DNA from: Tetradesmus obliquus
Taxonomy: Eukaryota; Chlorophyta; Chlorophyceae; Sphaeropleales; Scenedesmaceae
Length of the DNA: 64,000 nt
NCBI GenBank assembly: GCA_030272155.1
Contig: CP126191.1
Coordinates: forward strand, 8,640,501 to 8,704,500
Direction of reading: 5' to 3'
Made by a program: the position numbers and the translations under genes. Numbering within the stretch: position 1 is the stretch's first letter; each line of letters begins with the position of its first letter. Below the pieces are notes generated by a model. The model searched no databases. It saw only the letters and a program-made list of their open reading frames with translations, and was not told where the DNA came from. Of the stretch, positions 1-12,224 are shown piece by piece.

Positions 1-180
1 GCATGCCTGCTGCAGCAGCTGTCAGGAGCAGCAGCGGCTAACACACAGTGCACATGCCCTCAATGAACACAACTCTATCCGTGCTGCTGGATTGCCACGC
101 CAGCAGTAGCCCGACAACACGGCACAACTGACCTGCATGCTGCTCCTGCACTTTGGTTTGCTTTTTGATGCTTGCTGCAG

Positions 181-1252
181 CAACAAGTTCAAGCTAGTCA
201 TCCTGGATGAGTGTGATGCAATGACCAGGGACGCACAGTTTGCGCTGCGCAGAGGTACAGCCACGGCAGCATGCATGGTGCAACCTGTCAGCAGGCTGCA
301 GCAGCAGTGTGCAGACACAGCACTCGCACAGTGCAGCGCTCAACAGTCGCAGCCGTTGTACATCGCTGTCGGTCAGCTGTACGCCAAGCATTGCTTACAC
401 TTCTTCCTGCAAGTTGCTGCGCTTCTGGCATCCCCTGAACCGACTCTGCCAGGCCGCCACATACATCGCTTAGTATCCATGTTGCTTGTTCATCAAGCAT
501 GCTGACGCTTCCCATCTTGCACCTGCTCACTCTTCTCCTACTGTTTGCTACTGCCGCTGCCGCCGCCGCTGCTGCTGTCATCACCTGTTATGTGCCACGC
601 CGCTGCAGTGATCGAGAAGTACACGCGCAACACGCGCTTCTGCCTCATCTGCAACTACGTCAGCAAGATAATCCCAGCGCTGCAGAGCCGCTGCACGCGC
701 TTCCGGTTCCCGCCACTCGACGAGGGCCATGTGCGGGACCGCCTGCAACACGTGGTGGACGCAGAGAAGTGAGCATGCGGCCAGCTGGATCAAATATTTT
801 GCTTGCGAGTGTGCTGTGAGCGGTGTACTTGATCTGTTTGGGCGCTCGTGGGCGCGTTGAGGCCTGCAGCATGTGGTGTTGAGCATGCAGATCATGTTAC
901 AGGCGTTGGTCATGTGTGCTTGATAGTGTTGTGGGAGGAAAATGCTCCCTGCTGTGATGCAGGAGAGGGATGCTGCTGACGATGAAGCACGCAGTCGCAT
1001 TCACCAGCGGTGTCTGTATGTCTGCTGTTGTGAGTGCAGTGTGAGCCACCTGCTGGTATGGGGGTTGGTTGTATACATGCCGCTGTGACACAAAAGGTGC
1101 TGGGGCCACAGCGCCTTGCCAGCAGCAGGAGAGCCGTTCACAGCAAATATCATCGTGCTTGCCAAGTAGCACATGCTGCTTGGTGCCGAGGGATGCGCTG
1201 TGCGCGTACGGCAGGGCAAGGCGCAGCGGTGCGGTTGGTCAAACATGTTGAC

Positions 1253-1307
<55 letters not shown>

Positions 1308-1995
1308 CAGGGTGAAGCTGGGCCCTGGCGGCATGGATGCGCTGGTGACGCTGGGAGGGGGCGACATGCGGCGCACACTGAACATACTGCAGGTGATCAG
1401 CTGACGCCCAACATATGTACATCCGTGGCTTTCGGTTCGTTCACTTGCATGTGCTCGCTTGTCAACCGCCAGACCCCCTCCGTTGTCAGCGGCTGGTACG
1501 TGGCGTGTGGCTGGGCTGGTGTGCAGAGAGTGTGCAGCACCTAGCAGCAAAATACAAGAAAGAAGAGGGATAGCGTCTGCCCATCTCGCAGACTGCAATT
1601 CTCACGACAAGCTGCTGCTGCTGCTGCGGCCGCTGCTGCTGCAGTCGTGCCACATGGCATGCGATGTGGTGGATGAGAAAGGTGTGTACCTCACCACAGG
1701 CAACCCGCTGCCCTCGGACATCGAGTCAGTCGTGAACTGGCTGCTCAACGAGGAGTTCACTGCGGCCTTTCAGAGTAAGTGACATGTTATTTATTGGCGG
1801 CCGTTGTAGTGGAGTCTTGCTGGGGCAAACGCTGGCTGAGCTTGCTTTCACATGCAGGAGCTGCAGCGTATGACTGCTGTGTGTTGTCACACATTGCTTT
1901 GATAGCATGCCTTGCTCTGAACGCCTGCACACAATGCTGCAGCCTTGCTCTGAGCGCCTGCACTGACGGACGGCCCTGCCTCCACCTTCACGCCT

Positions 1996-2038
<43 letters not shown>

Positions 2039-2755
2039 CATGCTGCTGCCCAGGCATCACCAAGCTGCAGATTGACCGAGGGGTGGCGCTCGTGGACATT
2101 GTCAGGGAGCTGCACCCGTGAGTCACAGACTGACTTTTGGCCCTGTTACTGTGCTCAAAAGTGGCTTGGGCATTGCGAAGGACAGCTACACACACAGCAA
2201 TTGCATCATCATCATGTTACCCGTCAAGCCATAGCATTAACGCCACCACAGCGATTGCATGTAAACATCCATACCTTGGCTGTGTGGTACAGCACTGATT
2301 TGCAGGTTGTTTCTGCAAGCTCTGGCTGTGTCTGCAAGCCCGCACTTGCATGCACCGAAAACACGCACAGCGTCACAGTTGTTTGCTGCATGCCAGGGCT
2401 CAGCGCCATCTGATCTGCCCCTGCTCGGCGTGCTTGCGCTCTACTTCCCAAACATCGTTCATCCTGTTGATTGCTGTGTATGATCAGCCAGTAGGATTTC
2501 GCTCTCCCTCTAACAAAACATACAGGTGTGCATGTACCATGCTTAAAGCTGTCGTTTCATACATTGTTCCCCCTGCCCTGCAGCTGGATGTTCAACATCG
2601 CCGCGCTGCCGCCCAAGGTGCGCATCACGCTTGTTGAGAAGCTGGCTGACATCGAGCACCGGCTGGCATACGGCTGCAGCGAGCAGCTGCAGTTGGGCGC
2701 GCTGGTGGCAGCCTTTAGCCTGGTGCGGGACGACATCGTGGTAGCAGCGCAGTGA
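181..2755 (+). CDS. RFC3: Replication factor C small subunit (RFC3/RFC5 type), 3' part
   Basis: This is a small subunit of the RFC clamp loader, which loads PCNA at primer-template junctions in the nucleus. Exons are 181-254, 609-768, 1311-1392, 1645-1774, 2054-2117 and 2584-2755 (TGA); phases agree throughout and give about 226 residues. The first visible exon carries the Walker B stretch KLVILDECDAMT, followed by the SRC motif in LQSRCTRFRF, sensor 2 (GGGDMRRTLNILQ) and the C-terminal collar helices. The 5' exons with Walker A lie outside the window. Homology to yeast Rfc3 and human RFC5 is clear along the whole visible length, so the symbol follows plant usage. The Walker B ends DECD rather than the more usual DEAD, which is common in RFC subunits. 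CTG runs lie in the introns just before exons 3 and 5. Confidence 0.93.
1252..1303 (+). repeat. (CTG)n microsatellite in RFC intron
   Basis: An almost pure CTG run of about 16 units ends seven bases before the RFC acceptor at 1309-1310. A second run (about 2000-2034) sits in the same position before the exon at 2054. See the finding on CTG runs at acceptors. Confidence 0.95.
2203..2252. repeat. Dispersed 50-bp repeat, copy 1
   Basis: About 50 bases in an RFC intron recur at 55979-56028 with three mismatches by eye. The shared core includes GTTAC and CAAGCCATAGCAT. Each copy is bounded by its own short direct repeat, here CACAGCAATTGCAT and CACAGCGATTGCAT. The family is unknown. Confidence 0.85.
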
Positions 2756-4609
2756 CAGGCTTGTTGAGGTGTAGTGAGGCGTCGATGATGTTAAATGACG
2801 AATTCTAGACAAAGCCAGGATCCCAAAGGACGCTGGTAATGCACAGCTGCGCACCTTCGAGCAATGAAGCCTCATTGATGCGCATGATGCCTGATGTGCA
2901 TCTGGCTGTGCTGCAGAAGAGCTGCTTTATTTCCAGAGCTGAGGTACATCCAGGCGGTGGTTTGGTGTGTGGTATCGTGCGGTGCTAGCTGTCCAGTGCG
3001 GCAACCGCAGCTGCTGCCGCCTAGGTGGGACCTGCTGGCGCTGCCTGCAGAGGGATGGCAAGTTCAACTGTGTACTTGTTGCACTGGAGCATATCCGGCC
3101 GTGCCTGGCATGGCGTGTTCATAAGTCAACGCTGATTGGATCTTTGGTTATTGTGGTGCTGCTGGCCCGTTACTAACGATGGTAGTACCATCGTGATGCT
3201 GAGGTTTTGCAGCTGCCACCACGTGTGCAGCCCACACATGCATGACAGTTTCTGGCAGTGCGCCGCAGCAGCATCAGACAGCAGGTGCACATGGAGCCCG
3301 GCTATCGTTGGCTTGCAGCTCAGCTGCATGGCAAGCTGCCATGCAACCCCCTGGGGAAGGGTGCTTAGCCAGCGTGTTCCACTGTAACCTGAACCTCTTG
3401 TGACAAGCATTGATCCCCGCTTGCCGTGAGTTGCAACAAACCCAGGTCTCCCAAAAGCACCATGGTAGCAGGCGGTTGACAATAGCTCACTGGAGATGAA
3501 GCACATGATGCTTACAGTACATTACAAGGATATGAAACAAAACTGATTACTTATCATGCATTCAACCTTAATTCAACACACACTTTGGCGGGCGCTGGTG
3601 TTCCCATCGTGTAACACACACATGTGTGGCCATTTACAAACATGGAGGCAGCCGCAGGAACTGAAACCGTTGCGCATGCGTGCCAAACATTGGTGCAGCT
3701 ATCACGATCTATTCATGCAGCAACAGCCCGCACACAGGCAGGCAGATTAAGCCGCTGCTCACTCACTGCATGTGTGTCACTGCATGCGATGCATCACCGT
3801 GACAAGACACATGACTACGACTGTAAGGTACCGTGATGACTGACACAACCAGCAGGGCCCTGCAGTTGGTCCTCCACTAGCAGTCGCCTGCAGACATACG
3901 TGCAAATACTCACTAGCCTGCTGTAAATAAACACGCACAGTGCCACAAGCACAGGCATTTTATGAAACAATGCTGGCAAAACTGCCGTGCACCGATGCTG
4001 GGTAGCATCGCCAACACACATCCACACGTTGTGCTTCTGATGGTACACCATGCCTGCATGGCTTCTGGCTCAGCATACATACTGCTACATCAGCAGAGTC
4101 CCCACTCAGCACAATGCATGCATGCACACTTGCAGGATGGCCACTGGCCTATACCTAATGCAGGCCTCGGTCCCTCGCCATGACCACACGGCTTGCTGCT
4201 CATCACCCGTGCACAGAAATCCCCAGCATACAGTGTACCAGCCAAGCAGCATGCATAATTGAGGGTTGCTGGCAAATCCTGCATGCTACCTCCATTGCAA
4301 CCCGGGTCTGCTGTCGTTGCCATATGGTGCGACAGACCGCTGTCCGACTTGGTGTAGGCGAGGTGCTGCGTGCGGCTGTGCTGCGGCCGTGGTTAATCTG
4401 CATCGGACATGTGTTGACGTTGCTATGTGATTGCCCATGCTGACTGCTGCCCCAGCTCAGCAAGCAGAGCGAGCCCAACTGGTAGTGTGCCTGATTGCTG
4501 CCACACCCTAGCAGAGAACAGCATGCAAGGCGATTGGCCTTGCCCGTGCTGGCAGTGTTGCTGCTACTGACCCATATACACCACGCGTTGGTACATCTAC
4601 TGCCGGCTA
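2756..4609. other. Convergent intergenic region, no gene seen
   Basis: This 1.85 kb lies between the stops of RFC (+) and the ubiquitin-fold gene (-). Open frames here are short and resemble no protein I know. A TGTAA motif near 3384, the usual chlorophyte polyadenylation signal, could end the RFC transcript. The rest is unremarkable. Confidence 0.5.
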
Positions 4610-5164
4610 CTACTCTCCAATCTCACTGACAAGCACGAGGCAAGCTGCATCTGGGGTGATGCCAGGGCAGTCCGCTAGCGAAAGCGGGTCGATCAGGGTC
4701 TTGCCCTGACTTGTCGTCAGCTTCTGCTTTCCCATGGGTATGCTGTAGGCCTGCTCGACCTGCAGCTTCACATATGCCACTGTTGCACCCATTTTGAAGG
4801 TGTGGGCGTGCTGGGTGCCACCTGGCAACTGCTTGCAGGCAAGGCCAGCAGAAGTACAGCAGTAATGGCAGCGGCACAACCATCAGCATGATGCGTACCC
4901 AGAACCAGCACAAGATGCTGATAGCTGGAGCAATAGGAACTGAAGCATAATCAGCTCAAAACGTGCTGATCTCTCTCCTTTAGGGATTCGTAGCAGCACT
5001 GAAGAGTGCTCTGTTTACAGCAGCATGGCTATGAGTAACCATGTGATGGTGCCCAGCCCCACCTGCAGCACGATGGAGCAGTCCTGACCCTCCTCCTGCG
5101 CAATCTCTTTTGCACGCTCATCTCCCCATGCAGCCTTGGTGGCCTCAAGCTGCCCGAGGTCCAT
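4610..5164 (-). CDS. Small ubiquitin-fold (UBL) protein
   Basis: Two exons, 5063-5164 and 4610-4828, join in phase to give 106 residues. The intron runs from GTGGGG after the exon-1 CAG to the acceptor at 4829-4831. Residues 1-28 are a charged helix. The rest fits a ubiquitin fold: strand 1 (CSIVLQ) is completed across the splice junction by strand 2 (TQHAHTFKM), then comes the helix ATVAYVKLQVEQ, then IPMGKQKL in the place of ubiquitin IPPDQQRL, then a final strand (CLVLV). There is no C-terminal Gly-Gly, so it is not an obvious conjugated modifier. An in-frame TGA 18 bases upstream supports the ATG at 5164, although an acceptor-like CCAG between them leaves another 5' exon possible. The family is unidentified and the fold is inferred from pattern only. 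Confidence 0.55.
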
Positions 5165-6088
5165 AGTGCGCGTGCGTCGTGCTGGCAGTCAACTGTATAG
5201 AAAAGCTTCAACCTTGTTGACAACAAAGGATACGTTCACAGCGAACGATTTGCACTCGACGCAGCCATTTGAAAAGCCACGTGATGCGAGCTGTCAGACT
5301 GTTTGAGCCTCACTGCTTGTCATAACATCAGGATCACCAACTAAAGGCTAGAAAGCAAGTGAGCTGCTGTAAAACACAAAAAATCACAAACTTTATCTAC
5401 TCATTCAGGTGAGAGTGCTGCAATCCGTTCAGCTTATCAGCCAAAACACCTTGCGGCATGGCGCATGACATGCCAAGCCGTGATGGCAGCCCAAACTGCT
5501 CAGCAGTGCAGTGCCACCATGGTTGCAGACCAATGCAGAAGTTTCAGCTGAACAATGGTTTGATATTTTCTGTCAAGTCCAGCGCTTATTCACGTGTGCA
5601 AAATCGTGGACATGACCAAGCATGTCATGCCAGCTGGCAGCCTGCAACCTGGGTGACCCTGAGGGTGCAACCTGCGCTGTGGCCTGGCCAGCAGCAGGTG
5701 CAGAGGCTCTCAGCCATCAAACGAGATAATAACGACAGGTAAATCTAGTGCAAGACGTAGGCTACTACTGGAGGCTACCGCACAAGAGGTAGTCAGTGCC
5801 TGGTGTAACCCCCTCAACCCGAAACCCTCCAGCATTTGGGTGTAAGGGGTGCCGGGGGTCCTCCGAGACATCACCTTTGCTATTTAACGGTACACCAAAT
5901 TTTAATAGACTGCTTTCAGCAGCTACCGACATCACTCAGCAGTGAGCCATTCACGATCTGTGCTCATCGACCGTGGCTGCAGCCACCGAAACGCTGAGAC
6001 ACCCTAACGTACCATATCAAGCAACTCTGCTGTCGAGCGCTGCTACATCACCTGCCACTACTCACCCTGCCACAGCAATAGAGCAGCC
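5165..6088. promoter_or_regulatory. Divergent promoter region, UBL gene / HBS1
   Basis: About 0.9 kb separates the UBL start (-) from the HBS1 start (+), so it must hold both promoters unless a transcript is longer than I see. The sequence TATTTAACGG at 5880-5889 is a weak TATA candidate for HBS1. I found no clear motif for the other direction. Confidence 0.4.
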
Positions 6089-7586
6089 ATGAGCAGAAAG
6101 CAGACGCAGCTCTACGGTGACGATGACCTGGACTATGACGAAGAGGACTACGATGAAGACGCTTACGATGATTGGGACGAGCCGGTGGCAGGCCCTGCAG
6201 TGGCCAAGGTACCCTGCTGGGTTGTATCTGCCAGCCCTGCTTGCTGGTGCTGCTGCATTGGGCTGGACAGCAGTACATCTACGCACTGCCAATGTGCAAG
6301 TCCTAAAACCCGCACCTTTGAGCAGTTTATGCACGTGCTGTTGCAGGGGTCTCACGGTCACAAGGCTCATGTCAAGCCCAAGGCATCCCCACACAAGCCA
6401 GCGGCGCCAGCAGCAGCAGCAGGTGCATCTGCACTGGCCCAGGCCCTGAGTGACCCTCCGCCTCTCAGGCCGGATGGAAAACCGCAGCGGGGGGGTAGGC
6501 AGTCGGCAGAAACAGCTCAAACCGTATCCTGCTGCAGCAGCAACATTCAGCAAGTGAAGCAGGTTGCAAACTAGTTGGTTTGTGCACCGCAGAAGGAGCG
6601 CTGACCGCAGAACAGACGTGCGGTGCACGGCAGCAGACTCCGTCATGTCAGCAAAGCAGCTGTGGCACTGCCTGCGTGTTACTGTCTAGGGTTTGAGGCA
6701 AGGCGTGCAGTAGTGTTCGTATCGTTGTCACCGACATAGAAACACCGACAGCTTAGCAGCCAGATGCCCTGCATCTCGTATGTTGACACTGCTGTGCATC
6801 CCCACCCCTACCTGCTGCTTTCCTGCAGGTAACAAGCACTTGGCGTCTGCACATCACCATAACAGCTACCCGCTGTCACCTGGGCACCAGCAGGGTGGAT
6901 TTGAATTTAACACGCCTTCACCAGACGACAGGGCAAAAGCAGCAGGGCCAGCAGGTGGCCCGCAACCAGTGCACACTGCTGCGCGCCTGCCCATGTTGTT
7001 TAGCAGCACCGCTGGTTCTATCAGGCCATGGCGTGGTAGCACCGGGTGGAGCAAGGCGTCCGTGTGATGCACCAGCAGCTGCTGTTTGCTTGCACAGCAT
7101 GCATGGGTGCACCATGTGTTGGCGCGCGCGTGCACACAAGTTGGCAGTCGGCTACATCACAGTGCTCAGCAGATGTGTCCATAGCTGCGCCTCAATCTTC
7201 CTCATCCTGACAAACACCACCAAGCCAACCACAAGGTTCGTTGCATTGACTTGCAGGCCGACCCACTGCGGGCATCCCGCTCGCCCCTTCAAAAACACCC
7301 ACAGTGAAGCAGCAGCAGCAAGCAACAGCAGCACGCAAGGGCCCATCCGCAGCAGATGGCGCAGCTGCAGCGCTGCACTCGCAGCACAGCATAGATGAGG
7401 CGCTGCATGACCTGCATGACCTCAACCTGGCAGCGCAGCCGGGGGACGGCAGCAGCGTCAGCGTCAGCAGCAGCAGCAATGGCCTGGCAGCGGATGCGGC
7501 ACGGAAAGGCAGCAGGGCTGGAGGCGGTGCTGTTGCCTGGCGGCCTCTTGAGGACTACTGCATGGAAGCTGACCTGGCAAGGTGAG

Positions 7587-7622
<36 letters not shown>

Positions 7623-8336
7623 CAACCACCACCTGCTAACATCACCACCAGTAATAAGGATTTTACGGCGGCCAGTGCGTCGCCTTGTTCGCTGGCAAAA
7701 CACGAGCAGGCATGTCGCCAGGTATTTGGCACCAGGCCTGGCAATGCATGTGCAGCACACACCTGCAGCTTGCAAAGGGCATGCCGTGTGTGGGTGAATG
7801 TAGCGCGCTGCCTTCAATGTTTGGCAGCACATGTGTATGCGGTGATCTGCAGTCGGGCGCTTGCATGCATCCTGCAAGGTCTGCTGCTGTCACTTTGTGT
7901 CCTGCAGGGATGTGGATGCTGCGCTTGCTGGTGAGGCTGGTGTGGGGCGGCGTGGGCTGCACCTTGTGGTGATGGGGCACGTGGATGCAGGTGGGCCACG
8001 CAGCGCCAGTGTTTTGCTGACAGAGCAGCTGCAGGTTCATGCGTGGAGTGTATACCTGGTGACATTTGAGTGCAGGGTGTTTGATAAAGAGGGTTTGTGT
8101 TGCAAGCACAGCATTTGAAAAGGTTGCAGGGAGACCTTGATTGCACACAACGGCAGTTCTCGGCGGGTGCAAAGCAAGCCTGGGCGCTGGCTGATGCAAT
8201 GCACCCGCCTATCAGCAAGTGATGCATGATGCGGGCAATTCAACAGTTGATTGTGGTGTGAATGCGCTGCATCGCTCGCAATAGCTCATCACCACATTCA
8301 TCAGTTTGGCTAGTAGGCCAGGTTGTGCTGTGTCAG

Positions 8337-8383
<47 letters not shown>

Positions 8384-11041
8384 AGGCAAGTCCACGCTGA
8401 TGGGCCGGCTGCTATCTGAGCTGGGCCAGGTCAGCCAAAAGGAGGTGCACAAGAACCAGAAGGAGTCGGCGCAGGCGGGCAAGGTGAGCAGCAGCAGCAG
8501 CGGCAGGGACAGTGGCACCGGCAGGGGGAGCAGGGGTGCAGGCTACAGTCGTGGTTTGGCAGCAGCCGCGCAAGCAGCAGCAGCGGCAGGGCGCAGCAGA
8601 TCCACTGCCTGCATGCCTTTCCGGCAGTGCATAGCCTTGTGTGTCGTTGATGAGACCAGTCTGAAGCCAGCTCCGCCAACGTGTTGCTGTTTGATGCCCT
8701 TGTAAGCAATGCTGTTACCTGCGCTCTGCTCTCTCGTCAAGCACTTTACTGTGGTGTTCAAACGCTCTCAAACACATCGGCCGTGCTTGTCACTCGCCCC
8801 CTCCACAGGCATCCTTCTCATGGGCCTGGGTGCTTGATGAGCGGCCAGAGGAGCGGGCTCGCGGCGTGACAGTTGACGTAGCAGTGGCTCGCTTCAACAC
8901 ACCCGGCCACAGCATAACCCTGCTGGACGCGCCCGGCCACAGAGACTTTGTACCCAACATGATCTCAGGCGCAGGCCTGGCAGATGCTGCGCTGCTGCTG
9001 GTCGACGGCTCGCCGGGCGGCTTCGAGGCCGGGTTTTATGGCGAGGGCGCGGCGGCTGGGGGTGCAGCCGCAGGGTTTGGCGGTTTGGGGCCTGATACGC
9101 CACCCGGGGGCCAAACGCAGGAGCATGCGCAGCTAGCTCGTAGCTTGGGCGTGGAGCAGTTGGCAGTGGTGATCAGCAAGCTGGACACGTGCGACTACTC
9201 GCAGGTGAGCGTGGCGCTGTGTGTGTCCGTGGTCAACCGTTTGACTGTGCGTTGCTATGTGTTGACTATGAGTTGACTATGTTTGACTGTCGACCCCAGG
9301 ACTTGCACAGCCAGCAGCAGGAGGTCGCGTTGTGACTGCATTCCTGGCCAATCCCTTGCAGGAGCGCTTTGAGTACATCCGCTCCCAGCTGCTGCCGTTT
9401 CTCAAGACAGTCGGCTTCCGGGAGAGCAGCGTGCAGTGGCTGCCAGCAGTGGGGCCCGCTGGCCAGAACCTTGTGGCACCACCCAGCGAGCCGCTGCTGT
9501 TGCGCTGGTGGCAGGGCCCCACACTGGTGCAGGCGATTGATGCGTTCAAGCCCAAGCCCAGGAACACAGGTGTGGCTGGCTGCACCGCTGCTGCAGTAAA
9601 CACGTGGGGCAGCTGCGACTTGAACGTTTCTGCTCGACGGCTGCATGCACACTGCTGGTGACGTAGATAGGGAGAGACCTGATAGTGTTTGCTGCGCAGC
9701 TGCTTTATGTTGTGCTACCTGCTTATGGTCGCCTGTTGTTGACATAGAGGTTGCATCAGTTGCATGCAAGCAGGCTATTGAAGCGTCCAAGGAAGTTACA
9801 GTAAACACGTTTTGTGACGTTTGGGTGTTGTGTGCTGGGCTGCTGCAGGCGCCCCGCTGCGTATGCCTGTGCACGACGTGTTTAAGGCGCGCCAGGGCGG
9901 CGTGTGTGTGGGGGGCAAGCTGGAGGGTGGCGCGCTGAAGCCTGGCAGCAAGCTGCTGCTGGTGCCTGGCTATGAGGCAGCAGTAGTGAAGAGCCTGGAA
10001 GTCAACGGCCAAGTGAGCAGGGAGAGGCGGCTCACTGCATGCTCAGCCAGCAAACTAGATGCAGCACAAATGGTTTTCAAGGCAGACGTCTGTGATTCAA
10101 AAGGCAGAATTGATAACGATGGCAGTGATACGTCTTGCTGCGGCCTTGCAAGTGCTGTGTGGGGTGTGTGCTGTTCCTCTTGCGTGCAGCTGCATGTGTG
10201 CTGGCATCTTGGGAGCAGACCTAACCGATGCTGGCAAGAGATTGAATTTGTCATCTACCAGCACACAGTGTTGACACCTGGAGTTGAACAAATGATTTCA
10301 GTTTGCCACATTAATCAATATTGTGTGTCATAAGGAAGTTGGTTATGCCAGCTTATATGTCTGCTTCTGTGCAACTGTGTACTGCTTGCAGGACCACGCC
10401 CCCCTGGCACTTGCAGGAGACTCAGCAGACGTGCTGCTCAGTGGAATTGATGCATCAGCACTTCACGCCGGCGCGGTGCTGTGTCACCCAGAGTTCTCGG
10501 TGCACCTGGCTGTGAAGTTCACAGTGCAGGTGCTGGTGCTGCAAGTGCCGCTGCCCATCCTGAAGGGCCATGCAGTCACAATACATGCACACACAGCGCG
10601 GGAGGCTGGCGTGATCAGTGCGCTGCTAGGGCTGTGCGACTCAAAAACTGGGCAGCACCGGCAGCACAAGCCGCGCTGCCTGCTGAGCGGCCAGGTAAAC
10701 AGTTGCCACATGGCGCGTTGTGCAGGCGGTGTTGGCTTTAAATGCAATTTGCATGCACCTCTTGTCCATAATGTGCCAGTTGTGTGGCTGTGAGAAAGCT
10801 GTATTTCACAGCGTGACATGCAGCCTTTTCAAAGCACACGCTACACCCCAACTAACTTTTCAAGTACGCGCGTGATGCTGCTGTATACTGCCCTGTGCTG
10901 CAGACCGCGCTTGTTGAGGTGACGCCGGTGCGGCCGATGCCACTGGAGCGCTTTGCTGATGTGAAGGCGCTGGGGCGCGTTGCGCTGCGGGAGGGGGGCC
11001 GCACAGTGGCAGTGGGCGTCGTCACCAGCATCAACGAGTGA
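6089..11041 (+). CDS. HBS1: HBS1-like translational GTPase (ribosome rescue)
   Basis: HBS1 acts with Pelota/Dom34 in the cytosol to split stalled ribosomes in no-go decay. Eleven exons (6089-6208, 6347-6494, 6829-6954, 7257-7581, 7908-7990, 8386-8483, 8809-9204, 9362-9569, 9849-10012, 10392-10694, 10904-11041) give 702 residues. The acidic N-terminus and the later FNTPSPDD motif are HBS1 hallmarks. The G domain starts near residue 255: G1 GHVDAGKST is split by an intron, G2 lies at RGVTVDV, G3 is DAPGH, and G4 is SKLD where most family members have NKxD. Domains 2 and 3 follow, ending TSINE. A Gly/Ala-rich insertion of about 25 residues lies between G3 and G4. Lack of eRF3-type features and the N-terminus favour HBS1 over eRF3 or EF-1alpha. 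Intron 1 (138 bases) has no stop and keeps frame. Confidence 0.93.
7586..7621 (+). repeat. (CAG)n run in HBS1 intron 4
   Basis: About 11 CAG units begin four bases after the GT donor at 7582-7583. Here the run is at the donor side and in CAG phase, unlike the CTG runs near acceptors. Confidence 0.9.
8338..8385 (+). repeat. (CTG)n run forming the HBS1 intron 5 acceptor
   Basis: About 15 CTG units run directly into the CAG acceptor at 8383-8385. The exon that follows completes the P-loop ([10 protein letters not shown]), so splicing at this run is essential for GTP binding. Confidence 0.93.
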
Positions 11042-11341
11042 GGCAGGCAGTGTGGCACACGATTTTATGTGTCAGGGTGACGCGGCTGTGTTCAATGCGC
11101 ATACCTGCATGCTCGCACGTGAGGCGTGGTGGCTATTTGTTATGTTATGGAATGTTGAGGTACAGCTGATGGGCGCTGTTACTGGCAACCTTTTGCGTGC
11201 AGGAGTAGGTGCGCGCACATGTGGGTGTGGGTGTGCGTGTGCACGTATTGCATGTAACAGCGTTATGTTGCCAACCATTGTGGCTTGTCACAAGCAGCAC
11301 TGCTGCACACCCTCGCACCTGTTTGTGCACAACAGCGGTTT
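11042..11341. other. HBS1 3' flank
   Basis: No coding sequence is convincing here. TGTAA at 11251-11255, about 210 bases after the HBS1 stop, is the best candidate for the polyadenylation signal. Confidence 0.4.
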
Positions 11342-12224
11342 TGACCGAGATAGATAGCTTGCTCATTCACAAGCAGGATCTGTATTTTGAATACGATGTC
11401 TTTCGCTGCCACGCTTGCTAAAAACCCTCCCTGCACGGGATAAGCTCCCTGTACGGGCCGTGGTGTTTTGCCAGCTTCAAGGAGGCGCTTCAAGCTCAGT
11501 TCAGTGAACATCACCCTGCGTTGGCTGTGCATGTGCTGAGGTGCTGTACGGGTTGAGCCATGATGTGGGTGATGCCTTTGTGTACCTAAGCAACTTTGAA
11601 TGTGTTGCTCCTACACCTGTTTGTGTGATGCATGCATTTGTTGTGCAACAGTGCAAGGGCTGTGCAGTTTGCAGACACGTGCTGCGTCATTGCAGTGATA
11701 CGCTAGTGCTTTTTGTTGAAAGCGGCCACTGGTGGTGGGTGTTGCTTTGTCCTGCCAGGATCCAGGCTGAATGGGTCCAGGCGTTGCATGCTGGGCATCT
11801 TGTCTCTCTGCTCATCATGAGACACTGAGTGTCAATCAGCAGCAGCCGGGAGGGGTCACATTGGCAGTCCAACTACTGCAGCAAGAATTCGTCCGTTTGT
11901 TGACGTCCTGGCTGCTGTTGTCAGCGTGTCTGACGGTCAGCGTTGGTGTTTTTGTCCCCTCTGGGAACGGCTGTCGTGGGTCTACGTGAGGGTCCCTGAA
12001 GTGCAAGTACAACTCACGCCCTTATTACTCTTTTGCAGCTCCGCAGGATGGCTCACCGACTTGAATACCATGAAAACGCTGTCGAGTATAACGTGCGCTT
12101 TCAATGGATGCGTCGAGGATTGCAGGGAGCCTTGAAAGCGATCCTAGTGTATCGATTGGGTGACAGACTCATGCACGCGGCTGACGCCGTTTCTGGGTGC
12201 CTTGGAAAACATATTCTAGTATAG
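11342..12224 (+). pseudogene. Possible coding remnant or unrecognised small gene(s)
   Basis: Several short stretches read like protein and can be joined in phase. The segment at 11475-11539 (FKEALQAQFSEHHPALAVHV) joins through an acceptor at 11758-11759 to 11760-11828, which contains AEWVQALHAGHLVSLLI and ends TGA. A second set, about 11881-11986 and 12040-12224, joins in phase 0 (donor GTGAGG, acceptor TTTTGCAG) and includes RLEYHENAVEYNVRFQWMRR. I see no ATG in good context, no known family and no clear 5' exon. It could be a decayed gene, a transposon-derived fragment or chance. Confidence is low. Confidence 0.25.

Noticed and set aside
8262-8705. A 147-codon frame covering an HBS1 exon and both flanking introns
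   Set aside because: The poly-Ala part is the CTG acceptor tract read through. Only 8386-8483 is coding by comparison with HBS1.
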